DNA of 45,091 nt from assembly GCA_023429825.1 (NCBI GenBank), contig JAEZDC010000011.1:1-45091 (forward strand), read 5' to 3'. Of the stretch, positions 35,145 through 44,134 are shown one piece after another; within the stretch, counting starts at the first letter, position 1; each line of letters starts with the position of its first letter. The position numbers and the translations under genes were made by a program. Source of the DNA: Bacteroidota bacterium. GTDB taxonomy: Bacteria; Bacteroidota; Bacteroidia; Chitinophagales; Chitinophagaceae. Below the pieces are notes generated by a model that did not search any database, was not told the origin of the DNA, and saw nothing but the letters and a program-made list of their open reading frames with translations.

Positions 35145-37625
35145 ATGGCAGTCGAATCAAAGGGACATATCGTGATCAACAAATGGTTGAATTCAAAAAA
35201 CTTCAGCGCATTTGAATTTCAACAGCAAACCTGGAATGAAATTTTGAAAGGCAACAGCGGATTAGTAAATGCCCCTACAGGTTTTGGTAAAACATTTTCA
35301 GTGTTTTTGGGTGCAGTGATACAATTCATCAATGAACATCCAAATGATTATCAGAAAAAATTCAGGAATGGATTAAGGTTGATATGGGTCACTCCATTGA
35401 GGGCTTTAGCTAAAGACATTGGCAGGGCAATGGAAGAAGTGATCTATGAACTGGGAATGAACTGGAAGATCGGTATTCGAAATGGAGATGTTGATCCGGC
35501 CGAAAAACAAAAGCAGCGGCGAAATATGCCGGAAGTTTTGATTATCACACCAGAAAGCCTGCATTTATTACTTGCCTTGAAGGGTTATCCTGATTTTTTT
35601 AAAGAACTAAGAATAATTGCTGTTGATGAATGGCATGAATTGATCGGAAGTAAAAGAGGTGTACAGGTAGAACTTGCTATAAATAGAATTATCAATATTC
35701 AACGATCCATATTCAACACACAATGTTCGGTTTGGGGTATATCTGCAACGATAGGTAACTTGGAGGAAGCTAAAGATGTTTTACTTGCTTCCCTGAATGA
35801 TAAACAAAAAAAGAAGTCAGTAATTGTAAAAGCAAACCTTCATAAGCCTATCGAGATCATCTCTGTGATTCCAGATGAAATTGAAAAGTATCCCTGGGCA
35901 GGACATTTGGGAATCAGGTTAGCACATAGAGTGATCCCGATCATTGAACAAAGTAATACTACACTCGTCTTCATTAACACAAGAGGCATGAGTGAGCGAT
36001 GGTATCAAACGCTGCTCGATATTGCTCCTGAACTTTCCGGTGCTATTGCTTTGCACCACGGCAGTATTGAACACGAATTAAGAGTTTGGGTAGAAGAAGC
36101 GTTACATGCACAAAAATTGAAAGCAGTTGTATGTACTGCAAGTTTGGATCTTGGTGTTGATTTTCGCCCCGTTGATACAGTGATCCAGGTAGGATCGCCT
36201 AAAGGTGTTGCCAGGTTTTTACAAAGGGCCGGAAGAAGTGGCCATAGGCCGGGTGAAGTATCTAAAATATTCTTCGTTCCTACGCATTCACTTGAACTGG
36301 TTGAAGCTGCCGCAATGAAAAAAGCCTTAGAGGAAAATGTGATAGAGAGCCGGATACCAATGCTGTTATGTTTCGATGTATTGGTGCAATATCTGTGCAC
36401 ACTTGCAATTGGTGAAGGATTCAAGCCCAATGAAATTTACAAAGAAGTAAAACAAACTTATTGCTTCAGTGAAATGACAGAAGATGAATGGCTCGCTGCA
36501 CTTAACCATATTACAGAAGGTGGCACTGCACTTCAGCAATATGATGAATATAAAAAGGTCGAGGTGATTGACGGATTATACAAGATCCGTAACAGACGTA
36601 TTGCAATGCGTCATCGTTTGCATATTGGAACGATCGTAAGTGATGCAATGCTCAAAGTGAAATTCATGAGTGGAAAGTATATTGGTGTGATTGAAGAATA
36701 TTTTATCAGCCGCCTGGAGCCTGGTGATGTATTCACATTAGCTGGAAGAAACCTGGAATTAGTAATGATCAAAGATATGAATGTGATGGTTCGTCCATCC
36801 AACTCAAAAAAATCGCAGATACCAAGCTGGGAAGGTGGAAGGATTCCTTTATCAGTGAATTTAGGAACGATGCTTCGAAAGACTTTGGATCACGCTTTAT
36901 CAAAGAAAGCTAAAGAAGAAGAACTTACTGCTTTGTATCCCTTATTTGAATTGCAGGAGAAACTTTCGCGTATTCCAAAAGCAAATGAACTTTTGGTAGA
37001 GCAGATCGAAACGAAAGACGGTTATCATTTATTTAGCTATCCTTTTGAAGGAAGATTGGTTCATGAAGCGCTGGCCGCATTGCTTGCTTTTCGCATCAGC
37101 AAGATCACACCAATTACATTTTCTATAGCAATGAACGATTACGGATTTGAGTTATTGAGTGATCAACCCATTCCTGTAGACGATACAAATGTGTACGAAT
37201 TGTTCTCTCCGGAAAACCTGATGAATGATATTCAGCGCAGCGTGAATTCAGTGGAGATGGCTAAACGAAAATTCAGGGATATATCTGTGATCGGTGGTAT
37301 GATCTTCCAGGGCTATCCCGGCGAACACAAAAAAGCGAGGCACTTGCAAGCATCCGCTTCATTGATTTTCCAGGTATTTTCTGAATATGATCCGAAGAAT
37401 ATTTTACTCAGACAAGCCTACCAGGAAGTATTTGATCAGCAAATGCAGGAGGTGCGACTGCGAGATGCGTTACAAAGAATTCAACAAGGGATTATCGTTA
37501 TCACATTCCCGGAAAAATTAACTCCATTCTGCTTCCCTATCAAAGTAGACAGTATGAGAGAGAATCTTTCATCAGAAAAACTGGAAGACCGCATCAGGCG
37601 AATGCAACATCAGCTTGAAAAATAA
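35145..37625 (+). CDS. Ligase-associated DEXH-box helicase (Lhr-Core type)
   Basis: 826 aa from the ATG at 35145; the open frame continues 71 codons upstream with hydrophobic, unrelated sequence that I exclude. Motifs: N-terminal FEFQQQTWNEI, Walker A NAPTGFGKT (residues about 42-50), TPLRALAKD, TPESLH, the DEXH box DEWH (161-164), SATIGN, a Lhr-type ALHHGSIEHELR, and QRAGRSGHRPGE. A winged-helix and Lhr-Core domain follow. This is the 3'-to-5' helicase of the bacterial gene cluster that also encodes a DNA ligase, a beta-lactamase-fold exonuclease and PdeM. Here it is followed by pdeM 96 nt downstream; ligase and exonuclease are not in the window. Confidence 0.93.
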   Translation: MAVESKGHIVINKWLNSKNFSAFEFQQQTWNEILKGNSGLVNAPTGFGKTFSVFLGAVIQFINEHPNDYQKKFRNGLRLIWVTPLRALAKDIGRAMEEVIYELGMNWKIGIRNGDVDPAEKQKQRRNMPEVLIITPESLHLLLALKGYPDFFKELRIIAVDEWHELIGSKRGVQVELAINRIINIQRSIFNTQCSVWGISATIGNLEEAKDVLLASLNDKQKKKSVIVKANLHKPIEIISVIPDEIEKYPWAGHLGIRLAHRVIPIIEQSNTTLVFINTRGMSERWYQTLLDIAPELSGAIALHHGSIEHELRVWVEEALHAQKLKAVVCTASLDLGVDFRPVDTVIQVGSPKGVARFLQRAGRSGHRPGEVSKIFFVPTHSLELVEAAAMKKALEENVIESRIPMLLCFDVLVQYLCTLAIGEGFKPNEIYKEVKQTYCFSEMTEDEWLAALNHITEGGTALQQYDEYKKVEVIDGLYKIRNRRIAMRHRLHIGTIVSDAMLKVKFMSGKYIGVIEEYFISRLEPGDVFTLAGRNLELVMIKDMNVMVRPSNSKKSQIPSWEGGRIPLSVNLGTMLRKTLDHALSKKAKEEELTALYPLFELQEKLSRIPKANELLVEQIETKDGYHLFSYPFEGRLVHEALAALLAFRISKITPITFSIAMNDYGFELLSDQPIPVDDTNVYELFSPENLMNDIQRSVNSVEMAKRKFRDISVIGGMIFQGYPGEHKKARHLQASASLIFQVFSEYDPKNILLRQAYQEVFDQQMQEVRLRDALQRIQQGIIVITFPEKLTPFCFPIKVDSMRENLSSEKLEDRIRRMQHQLEK

Positions 37626-37721
37626 TCTTTAACCTTATCTCACTCAACTGCATACATCATTTAACACCTGCATCTTATAAATCTTCTTCCCTCTAAGCTG
37701 CAAGGAATTAAATTTGCCATC

Positions 37722-38378
37722 TTGCAGGCTCCCACTTTACATATCATTAACGGCAACCATTTCTGGCTATCAGCTGAACGTTGTTTGTTTTGGGAAGAAG
37801 AAAAAATACTCATTGCTTCTGATCTGCATTTTGGTAAGACGGGACATTTCAGAAAAAGCGGCATACCTGTTCCACAAAGTTTGTATAAAGAAGACCTGCA
37901 GCGATTATTCTTCCAGGTGCAGCATTTTAAACCGCAACAATTGCTGATCGTGGGCGACTTGTTTCATAGCACTGCAAATAAGGAACTTGATTTTTTCCTG
38001 AAGTGGAGAAATGATCTTTCGCATGTACAGATGCACCTGGTAAAAGGCAACCACGATATTTTGAAATCATCATGGTACGATCAAGCCAATATTATCGTTC
38101 ACCAGCATCAACACAATATCCGGTCATTTTGTTTCACCCATGATATTGAAGATTCTGATTGCCATGAATCTGCTTCATACTACTTCACCGGTCATATTCA
38201 TCCCGGTATACTCATCAATGGCCTAAGTAAACAGGCGTTGAAATTCCCCTGCTTCTATTTTACCAACAAATACGCTGTACTACCCGCATTCAGCAAGTTC
38301 ACCGGCCTGGCGCTGATGGACAAGAAAAAAAACGATAAGGTATTTGCTATCGTTGAGCGTTCCGTAATCGAAGTCTAG
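37722..38378 (+). CDS. pdeM: Ligase-associated DNA damage response endonuclease PdeM
   Basis: A 218-aa metallophosphoesterase with all metal-site motifs: Asp34/His36 in SDLHFGK, Asp79 in GDLFHS, Asn110/His111 in KGNHD, His140 in FTHD, and His158/His160 in TGHIHPG. In the Pseudomonas putida cluster studied with Lhr-Core, the homologous nuclease is manganese dependent and cuts DNA. The start is uncertain: TTG at 37722 is used here because no ATG precedes the conserved N-terminus. It probably shares the helicase transcript. Confidence 0.9.
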   Translation: MQAPTLHIINGNHFWLSAERCLFWEEEKILIASDLHFGKTGHFRKSGIPVPQSLYKEDLQRLFFQVQHFKPQQLLIVGDLFHSTANKELDFFLKWRNDLSHVQMHLVKGNHDILKSSWYDQANIIVHQHQHNIRSFCFTHDIEDSDCHESASYYFTGHIHPGILINGLSKQALKFPCFYFTNKYAVLPAFSKFTGLALMDKKKNDKVFAIVERSVIEV

Positions 38379-38494
38379 CCGCAGGCATTTTTCATTCTCC
38401 TTTATTTCCTGGCTCAAATAAATCCGGTGGTAAAACATTGCTGGGTACATCTACCATTCTGCCGTATCTCTTCTTTATTTGCCGCACTTGTTTC

Positions 38495-38565
38495 GCAGAT
38501 ATCCCGCCTCTCTATAAAGGCGGGATATCTATGGGATATAAGCGGGATATCTGCGGGATATTCGG
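38495..38565. repeat. Inverted arm plus 11-bp tandem repeats
   Basis: AGATATCCCGCC (38497-38508) is a perfect inverse of GGCGGGATATCT (38519-38530). To the right, GGGATAT recurs at exact 11-nt spacing, starting at 38522, 38533, 38544 and 38555. The third unit extends to GCGGGATATCTGC (38542-38554), which pairs perfectly with 38495-38507. The left arm can therefore form two alternative hairpins. It lies between pdeM and the gdh terminator and has no T-run. Confidence 0.85.
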
Positions 38566-38598
38566 GGCTAACCAGGGAAGGACTGAACCGGTAGCAGC

Positions 38599-38627
38599 AA
38601 AAAAAATCCCGTCTTGAAAGACGGGAT
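38599..38627 (-). terminator. Rho-independent terminator of glutamate dehydrogenase
   Basis: A perfect 9-bp stem ATCCCGTCT/AGACGGGAT (38606-38614/38619-38627), TGAA loop, and a run of eight T on the minus strand, 25 nt past the stop. Confidence 0.92.
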
Positions 38628-38652
38628 CAATAATCTCACAAGCAAAAAATTA

Positions 38653-40071
38653 TTAAGGGAAAATACCTAACTCACCGTAGCTCGTTCCTACTTTGTTGAT
38701 AGCAACAACGTATGCCGCGGTTCTCATATCAGGTATATCAGGATTGCTTTTCCATGTTTCCATGATCTCTCTTGTTGCAGTGATCATTGTTTCTTCCAAA
38801 CCACTGTATACAAGGTCTACCTCATCAGGGCCATGCTCAATAAATCTTCTTTCATTATCGCTTACTTTTTTATTAGTAAGTTCTTCTATCTGGCCAAGAA
38901 TGTGTTTGTTCAGGTTTTCTGTAAAACGCTTTTCCATTCTACCATAACGAACGTGGCTCAGGTTCTTCAACCACTCAAAATATGAAACGGTTACGCCACC
39001 TGCATTCAGATACATATCAGGCACAACCAGGATTCCTTTTTGTGCAAGTATTTCATCTGCCTCTGGAGTTAATGGACCATTAGCAGCTTCACCGATAATT
39101 TTTGCTTTAATTCTCGGAGCGTTCTCACCATTGATCACATTCTCTAATGCAGCAGGAATTAATATGTCGCACTGCAATTCCAATGCATCGCTGTTCTTAT
39201 TCAGTTTTGTTGATCCCGGAAAATCAACGATAGATCCTGTTGACTTTCTGAACTGGAACAATTCTTCTTCATTGATACCTTCTTCATTTACGATCGCCCC
39301 TTCATATTCAGCAATCGCTATCACTTTAGCACCAGCTTCCCTGAAGAACTTTGCAGTATGATAACCCACATTACCCAAACCCTGAACAACAACTCTTTTT
39401 CCTTCGATGCCGGTGTTTAAGCCCAGCTTATCCATCACATCTTTCATACTGCACACTTCACGAATGCCATAGAACACACCCAGTCCTGTTGCTTCCGTTC
39501 TTCCTCTCACACCTCCTTGTGAAACGGGCTTACCTGTCACACAACCTGCAGCATCGATCTCTCCCGGCTTTAAAGAAGCGTAAGTATCAACGATCCATGC
39601 CATTTCTCTTGCACCTGTTCCGTAGTCGGGAGCAGGAACGTCGATGCCGGGGCCGATAAAATTCTTCTTCACCAGTTCCGCAGTATAACGACGAGTGATT
39701 TTCTCCAACTCATACGGAGTATAATTCTTTGGATTGATTTTGATACCACCTTTACCACCACCGAACGGCACATTTACGATCGCACATTTATAGGTCATCA
39801 ACGCAGCTAGCGCCATCACTTCATCCTGGTTCACTTCATCGCTAAAGCGGATACCACCTTTACACGGGCTTTTATGATGACTATGTTGTACACGATATGC
39901 CTCAAGTACTTCAATTCTTCCGTCATTCATCTTCACAGGAAAACGCATCTGGAAAACTGCATTACACTGCTTGATCTGCTCTAAAATTCCCGGATCCCAC
40001 TTAGTAAACTTCGCCGCTTTGTCAAAGCTTCTCGTCACACTCTGGAAGAAGCTATAATGTTGGTCAGCCAT
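38653..40071 (-). CDS. Glu/Leu/Phe/Val-family dehydrogenase (probable glutamate dehydrogenase)
   Basis: 472 aa. The substrate domain has YRVQHSHHKSPCKGGIRFS and VPFGGGKGGI (with the catalytic-region Lys residues), then PAPDYGTG and MAWIVDTY. The NAD(P) domain has the nucleotide fold VVVQGLGNVG near residue 228. Glutamate is the most likely substrate given the CKGGIRF and DVPAPD motifs. It links ammonia assimilation with 2-oxoglutarate. It has its own terminator and a leader element copy 59 nt upstream. Confidence 0.9.
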   Translation of the reverse strand: MADQHYSFFQSVTRSFDKAAKFTKWDPGILEQIKQCNAVFQMRFPVKMNDGRIEVLEAYRVQHSHHKSPCKGGIRFSDEVNQDEVMALAALMTYKCAIVNVPFGGGKGGIKINPKNYTPYELEKITRRYTAELVKKNFIGPGIDVPAPDYGTGAREMAWIVDTYASLKPGEIDAAGCVTGKPVSQGGVRGRTEATGLGVFYGIREVCSMKDVMDKLGLNTGIEGKRVVVQGLGNVGYHTAKFFREAGAKVIAIAEYEGAIVNEEGINEEELFQFRKSTGSIVDFPGSTKLNKNSDALELQCDILIPAALENVINGENAPRIKAKIIGEAANGPLTPEADEILAQKGILVVPDMYLNAGGVTVSYFEWLKNLSHVRYGRMEKRFTENLNKHILGQIEELTNKKVSDNERRFIEHGPDEVDLVYSGLEETMITATREIMETWKSNPDIPDMRTAAYVVAINKVGTSYGELGIFP

Positions 40072-40130
40072 AATTATCTGTTTAAAATTTTATTTTATTA
40101 TTTAGCAATCATTAGATTCTTTGGTCATCG

Positions 40131-40157
40131 CCTGTTGTGTCACTCACTTGTACTTTC
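40131..40157 (-). promoter_or_regulatory. Leader element copy F (variant), upstream of glutamate dehydrogenase
   Basis: On the minus strand it reads GTACAAGTGAGTGACACAAC then AGG, ending 59 nt before the ATG. Against the consensus the core changes from TGCGACGCA to AGTGACACA. The inner C-G pair of the palindrome becomes T-A, so that pairing is preserved. A further GAAA (40157-40154) precedes it, as in copy B. Confidence 0.5.
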
Positions 40158-40161
40158 AGAA

Positions 40162-40186
40162 CAGCGATCAGCAGTCAGCGATCAGC
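40162..40186. repeat. Short direct repeat CAGCGATCAGC x2
   Basis: Copies at 40162-40172 and 40176-40186 (14-nt period), just upstream of leader element copy F in the gdh-ccmD spacer. Same period as the repeat at 5223-5246, but a different word. Confidence 0.7.
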
Positions 40187-40221
40187 TTTGATTTTCGTTT
40201 GCTGACAGCTCAGAGCTAAGT

Positions 40222-40431
40222 TCAATTTCTTTTTTCCATCCTTCTGATCTTCCTATCCAGGTTCCATAAATAAATGAACAATCCCACTACTATCGTTACC
40301 ACTACAGCAACCACTACATATATTTTCCCATTGCTTCTCATAACATCCTGCTCAGCGTTTTCCTGGGCATTTACGAATACAGTCAGTATTGACAATGCAA
40401 TAGTAGCACCTATCTTTTTCAATTTATCCAT
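40222..40431 (-). CDS. CcmD-family small membrane protein
   Basis: 69 aa with an N-terminal signal-like hydrophobic segment (residues 9-21, ending VNAQ) and one further transmembrane helix at about 37-56, followed by the basic LDRKIRRMEKR. The size, topology and position after ccmC fit CcmD, which helps release holo-CcmE from the heme exporter. Its ATG overlaps the ccmC 3' end by 8 nt, so translation is likely coupled. Confidence 0.75.
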   Translation of the reverse strand: MDKLKKIGATIALSILTVFVNAQENAEQDVMRSNGKIYVVVAVVVTIVVGLFIYLWNLDRKIRRMEKRN

Positions 40432-41101
40432 GCTCCACTCTGTTTTGAAGGGTACGTAAACGTATTCTTAATGTAGTGATCCAAACTCCCAATAACGTCC
40501 AGCCAATCACTGCCGGCCAAAACACCAATCGCATTGATGGTGCAAGATCACCACCATTCAATCCCGGGTTGCCCTCACTTCCCTGGCCACCCGGATGCAG
40601 TGATTCGGCTAACCTTGGCAATATCCATATCGTAGGAAACAACATGAAGAATGCAAAGATGTTGTACACTGCTCCGATCCTTGCTTTTTTCTCATCATCA
40701 TTCATCGATCCTCTTAATACGAAGTAAGCAAAGTATATTAAAATAGCTACCAGTGCCCCGTTTTGTTTAGGATCACTGCTCCATGGTGCACCCCATTGAT
40801 AATTAGCCCATATCGCACCTGTGATCAATCCCAATACGCCGAAAACAGTTCCTGTTCTTGCGTATTCGGCAGAATAGAAATCGTATATAGGGTTTGGCTT
40901 TCTTAAATATTTTACTGCATATACCACTGAAACAATGAAGAGGATCATCATCCCGAACCACATGGGTACGTGAAAGAATAAGTTACGGATGGTATGCTGT
41001 AAACGATCGTCGAGTTTAGGTATCTCCACTAAAAAACCCATGGTGCAGGTATACATCAATAAAACGAAGGCTAATATCTTCCACCAGGATCGACGAATCA
41101 T
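40424..41101 (-). CDS. ccmC: Cytochrome c biogenesis heme handling protein CcmC
   Basis: 225 aa with six predicted membrane helices. Heme-ligand candidates are His44 in FFHVPMW and His169 in ESLHPGG. The tryptophan-rich loop reads WGAPWSSDPKQNG (from residue 103) rather than the proteobacterial WGxxWxWD. I believe this is usual for Bacteroidota but could not verify it. It acts with CcmB and CcmD to present heme to CcmE. A TAAATTTG box lies 52 nt upstream (41154-41161), with TTG only 15 nt from it, so a promoter here is weak. ccmB lies 117 nt upstream. Confidence 0.9.
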   Translation of the reverse strand: MIRRSWWKILAFVLLMYTCTMGFLVEIPKLDDRLQHTIRNLFFHVPMWFGMMILFIVSVVYAVKYLRKPNPIYDFYSAEYARTGTVFGVLGLITGAIWANYQWGAPWSSDPKQNGALVAILIYFAYFVLRGSMNDDEKKARIGAVYNIFAFFMLFPTIWILPRLAESLHPGGQGSEGNPGLNGGDLAPSMRLVFWPAVIGWTLLGVWITTLRIRLRTLQNRVEHG

Positions 41102-41218
41102 TTCTGTTTGTTTGTAAACAGCTTACGCAACAGATATGCTGTTTATGTGGCGGCAAATTTAGGGTATGGAAACTAACAATCAGAAGTTTTTACCGAAAAA
41201 GCAAATGATATTCATCAG

Positions 41219-41875
41219 CTAATCTTTCCAGAGAAAAGGGAAGAGAATCAATGAAAGTGCTATTACAAGGATATCAAGTCCGATCAATAGGAGTATCATC
41301 TGCCACTGACCTTCCTGTACAACCGAAGCGAAAGCTGTTTTAGAGATCGTCATTAATAATGAAAGCTGGGGAATGATAAGCGGGAAACCCATTATTGCCA
41401 TTAATGCCGCCTGTTGTTGTGCTTTTGCGGCAATAGCTGCCAGGAAAGTAAATACAAGGCTTAAACTGATACCACCTAACGCACATATACCTATAAACTT
41501 TAGCAGGTAGGTAAACGGATTTCCTAGTAATATCGTAAAGATGAATAAGCTGATGAGGCTCATTACCAGCATCAGCAGTAAGTTGAAAATAAGTTTTGAG
41601 ATAATAAAATCTCTAGCTCCGGCAATTGAATAGAAATAAAGCATTCTTCCCCTGCTTTCCTGTAAAAATGCTTTTGCAACGGCATTCACACAAACGAATA
41701 ACTGAACTATCCAGAATAAACCATTCCATACGGCATCTTCTGGCTGGCCCATGGACAGGTACACAACATAAATAGTTGAAGCAACATACAGGATAACGCC
41801 ATATAAACTATACTGCTGGCGAATTTCCAATGTGATATCCTTCTTAATTAATGCCGTGATTTTTACAAAGTCCAT
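41219..41875 (-). CDS. ccmB: Heme exporter permease CcmB
   Basis: 218 aa from the ATG giving MDFVKITALIKKD, the normal CcmB length; the open frame runs 17 codons further upstream. Six transmembrane segments. Family motifs: LIKKDITLEIRQ at the N-terminus, the NGLFWIVQLF segment and the FLQESRGRMLYF loop. It forms the membrane part of the CcmAB transporter; ccmA is not in the window. Divergent from the DUF481 gene with 60 nt between starts. Confidence 0.9.
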   Translation of the reverse strand: MDFVKITALIKKDITLEIRQQYSLYGVILYVASTIYVVYLSMGQPEDAVWNGLFWIVQLFVCVNAVAKAFLQESRGRMLYFYSIAGARDFIISKLIFNLLLMLVMSLISLFIFTILLGNPFTYLLKFIGICALGGISLSLVFTFLAAIAAKAQQQAALMAIMGFPLIIPQLSLLMTISKTAFASVVQEGQWQMILLLIGLDILVIALSLILFPFLWKD

Positions 41876-41935
41876 CCAGACAAAAATAATCATCATTTGT
41901 TTGGATAAACTATTCAATTGACGCACTTTGCAAAC

Positions 41936-42715
41936 ATGAGATGGAGATTTGTTATTGTATTAGCTTTTTTCTCAGATGATCTTAGCAGCCAGATACTTAA
42001 TATCGATAAAACAGACACAACTGCCTATACCAGCAAAAGCAGTTGGGACGGGCATTTAGCATTAGGGCTGGAGATCGATAAGCAAAAGAATACCCTATTT
42101 GATGCAAGCAATTTCATAGATGTTTCTTTCAAAAAAGGAAAGGAATTATTCATTGTATCCTATAGCAACAGGTTTACTTTTTTCGCAGGAAATGATCTTC
42201 TTAATTCAGGTTATGGCCATTTAAGATGGAGGCACTTGTATAAAAACAGGTTACATCCCGAGGCCTATATACAGGAACAATGGAGTGCTGCTATTGGTAT
42301 GGAACACCGGTTCTTGTATGGAGCTAATCTCAGGTTCACACTTTTACACAATGATAAAATTGAAATGACAGTTGCTACAGGTGTATTTAATGAATCAGAA
42401 GAATGGAATTATTCCGCAACGGATATAACTACACCTATGGATAATGTAAGATCGCATAAAATTAAGAGTAACAATTATATCAAGCTGGAATCTAAACCTT
42501 CTAAATCAACTCAACTTTCTACCTCTATATTTTACCAGGCCGCGTTTTCAGATTTTTTTTCACCACGTATTGCCATGCAGGCCAGCTTTGATGTACCTAT
42601 TTCCCGGCGTTTGGCACTTGCCCAAAGAATCAGCGGGCTATATGATGTAACGCCTCTTGTGCCGATCTTTAATTTTTATTACAGTTTTTCAAACTCATTT
42701 GTGTACAGGTTTTAA
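41936..42715 (+). CDS. DUF481 domain-containing outer-membrane protein
   Basis: 259 aa from the ATG giving MRWRFVIV. N-terminal signal sequence, then a beta-rich domain. The DUF481 (YdiY-like) pattern is seen in FKKGKELFIVSYSNRFTFF, NSGYGHLRWRHLY and PEAYIQEQWSAAIGMEHRFLYGANLRF. It ends VYRF, a terminal aromatic as in outer-membrane barrels. Role unknown. The last 4 nt overlap the convergent tdk 3' end. Confidence 0.78.
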   Translation: MRWRFVIVLAFFSDDLSSQILNIDKTDTTAYTSKSSWDGHLALGLEIDKQKNTLFDASNFIDVSFKKGKELFIVSYSNRFTFFAGNDLLNSGYGHLRWRHLYKNRLHPEAYIQEQWSAAIGMEHRFLYGANLRFTLLHNDKIEMTVATGVFNESEEWNYSATDITTPMDNVRSHKIKSNNYIKLESKPSKSTQLSTSIFYQAAFSDFFSPRIAMQASFDVPISRRLALAQRISGLYDVTPLVPIFNFYYSFSNSFVYRF

Positions 42716-43287
42716 GCAGGCTTTTCCTGTGCACAGATCCTGCAGCGAGGTTCATAGATATCCTTTTCACCCAGCAATACAGTTCCTTCCTGCGTGGTCT
42801 TACGATAGGATACATTAGCGATATTGCCACACTTCATACAAATTGCGTGAAGCTTAGTGATATAATCAGCAATAGCCAATAACCCGGGCATCGGGCCAAA
42901 GGGCCTTCCAAGGTAATCCATATCCAAACCTGCAACGATCACTCTTATTCCTCTTAACGCTAAACTTTCTGCTACGTTAACCACTTCTGCATCAAAGAAC
43001 TGGGCTTCATCAATGCCAATAACATCTACATCATCACCGGCCAACAATAAGATCTCTTGTGAATTCTCAACCGGTGTTGAGAGTATTGAATTACTGTCGT
43101 GGCTTACAACCCTTACCTCATCATAGCGAACATCGATAGCTGGTTTATATATCTCGAGTTTAAGATTGGCGATCTTAGCCCGCTTCATTCTCCTGATAAG
43201 TTCTTCCGTTTTACCGCTGAACATAGATCCGCAAACCACTTCTATCCATCCACGCCTTTCACCGCTGATATTTGGTTCAATAAACAT
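42712..43287 (-). CDS. tdk: Thymidine kinase
   Basis: 191 aa, type II thymidine kinase. P-loop GSMFSGKT (residues 20-27), DEAQFF near 93-98, the substrate lasso AGLDMDYLGRPFG, and the zinc site CMKC ... CRIC. It phosphorylates thymidine in the salvage pathway. Monocistronic; divergent from the coiled-coil hypothetical protein with 76 nt between starts. Confidence 0.96.
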   Translation of the reverse strand: MFIEPNISGERRGWIEVVCGSMFSGKTEELIRRMKRAKIANLKLEIYKPAIDVRYDEVRVVSHDSNSILSTPVENSQEILLLAGDDVDVIGIDEAQFFDAEVVNVAESLALRGIRVIVAGLDMDYLGRPFGPMPGLLAIADYITKLHAICMKCGNIANVSYRKTTQEGTVLLGEKDIYEPRCRICAQEKPA

Positions 43288-43363
43288 TTGCTGAGGGTTA
43301 TGATTTTATTGTACGATCCTTGTGTAACTTTAGCACTTACTAACCACCAAATGTATTACATCC

Positions 43364-44134
43364 ATGGAAAGAGTGGGTGCACTCATAGATAAATTAAAAG
43401 CGCAATACGAACAACGTGTTGATAAAAATAGTTTGCTGATCACTGTACAGATGCTCATCTCTGAATTACAGTCAGAAGAACAAAGCGAAACAGTTGAAAA
43501 GAAAAAAGTGAGTGTGATCGTTCCGAAGGTAAAACCCATCATACACGAGGTAAGAGATGATGTTAAACAGGAACAGGTTATACCCTCTTTGCCGGAAGAG
43601 AAGAAAACAACATCAGTGCCTGAAGAAACTTCAGCAGAAGTGCCAAAAGCTTTTTCATCTTCAGTAGATGATCTTATCAAGTATGCAAAGCAAACCCCGC
43701 AAACAATTCCTATTCCCCAGGCCACACCCAAAGAAGAAACACCCAACGCCTGGCTATTCAATACACCAGATGAAGTACCTACACTTGTTCATCAAAAAGA
43801 AGTGTATGAACTAAATGACGTTCACATTAATGAAGACAGCCTGAATAATAAATTGAAGCAAGACAGGGCCGAACTTGCTTCCACTTTACAGGACTCACCG
43901 GTAAAAGACCTGAGAAAAGCCATCGGTATTAATGATCGATATCGTTTTATTAATGAATTGTTTAAGGGCGATGAAACGATGTATGAAAGAAGTATCAAAA
44001 CAATCAATGGATTTAGTATTCATGCTGAGGCTGAATATTGGATACAAAGAGAATTGAAATTAAAATTGAGCTGGCCTGAACAAAATGAAACTGTTCAACT
44101 TTTCGATCAGACGGTAAAAAGGCGCTTCTCCTGA
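43364..44134 (+). CDS. Hypothetical protein: helical N-terminus, variable linker, conserved-looking C-terminus
   Basis: 256 aa; not recognised as a named family. Residues 1-40 are a likely coiled coil (MERVGALIDKLKAQYEQRVD). About 41-150 is a low-complexity linker rich in Glu, Lys, Pro and Val. About 180-256 is a compact helical region with KDLRKAIGINDRYRFINELF and AEAEYWIQRELK, which looks like the functional part and recalls a conserved Bacteroidota protein. No signal or membrane segment, so it is cytoplasmic. The 28-nt 3' end overlaps the convergent waaA. Confidence 0.72.
   Translation: MERVGALIDKLKAQYEQRVDKNSLLITVQMLISELQSEEQSETVEKKKVSVIVPKVKPIIHEVRDDVKQEQVIPSLPEEKKTTSVPEETSAEVPKAFSSSVDDLIKYAKQTPQTIPIPQATPKEETPNAWLFNTPDEVPTLVHQKEVYELNDVHINEDSLNNKLKQDRAELASTLQDSPVKDLRKAIGINDRYRFINELFKGDETMYERSIKTINGFSIHAEAEYWIQRELKLKLSWPEQNETVQLFDQTVKRRFS

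Noticed and set aside
41120..41143. A seventh leader element copy (ACGCAACAGAT near 41125) upstream of ccmC
   Set aside because: Only about 9-10 nt match, the palindromic core is incomplete, and it would be antisense to ccmC.
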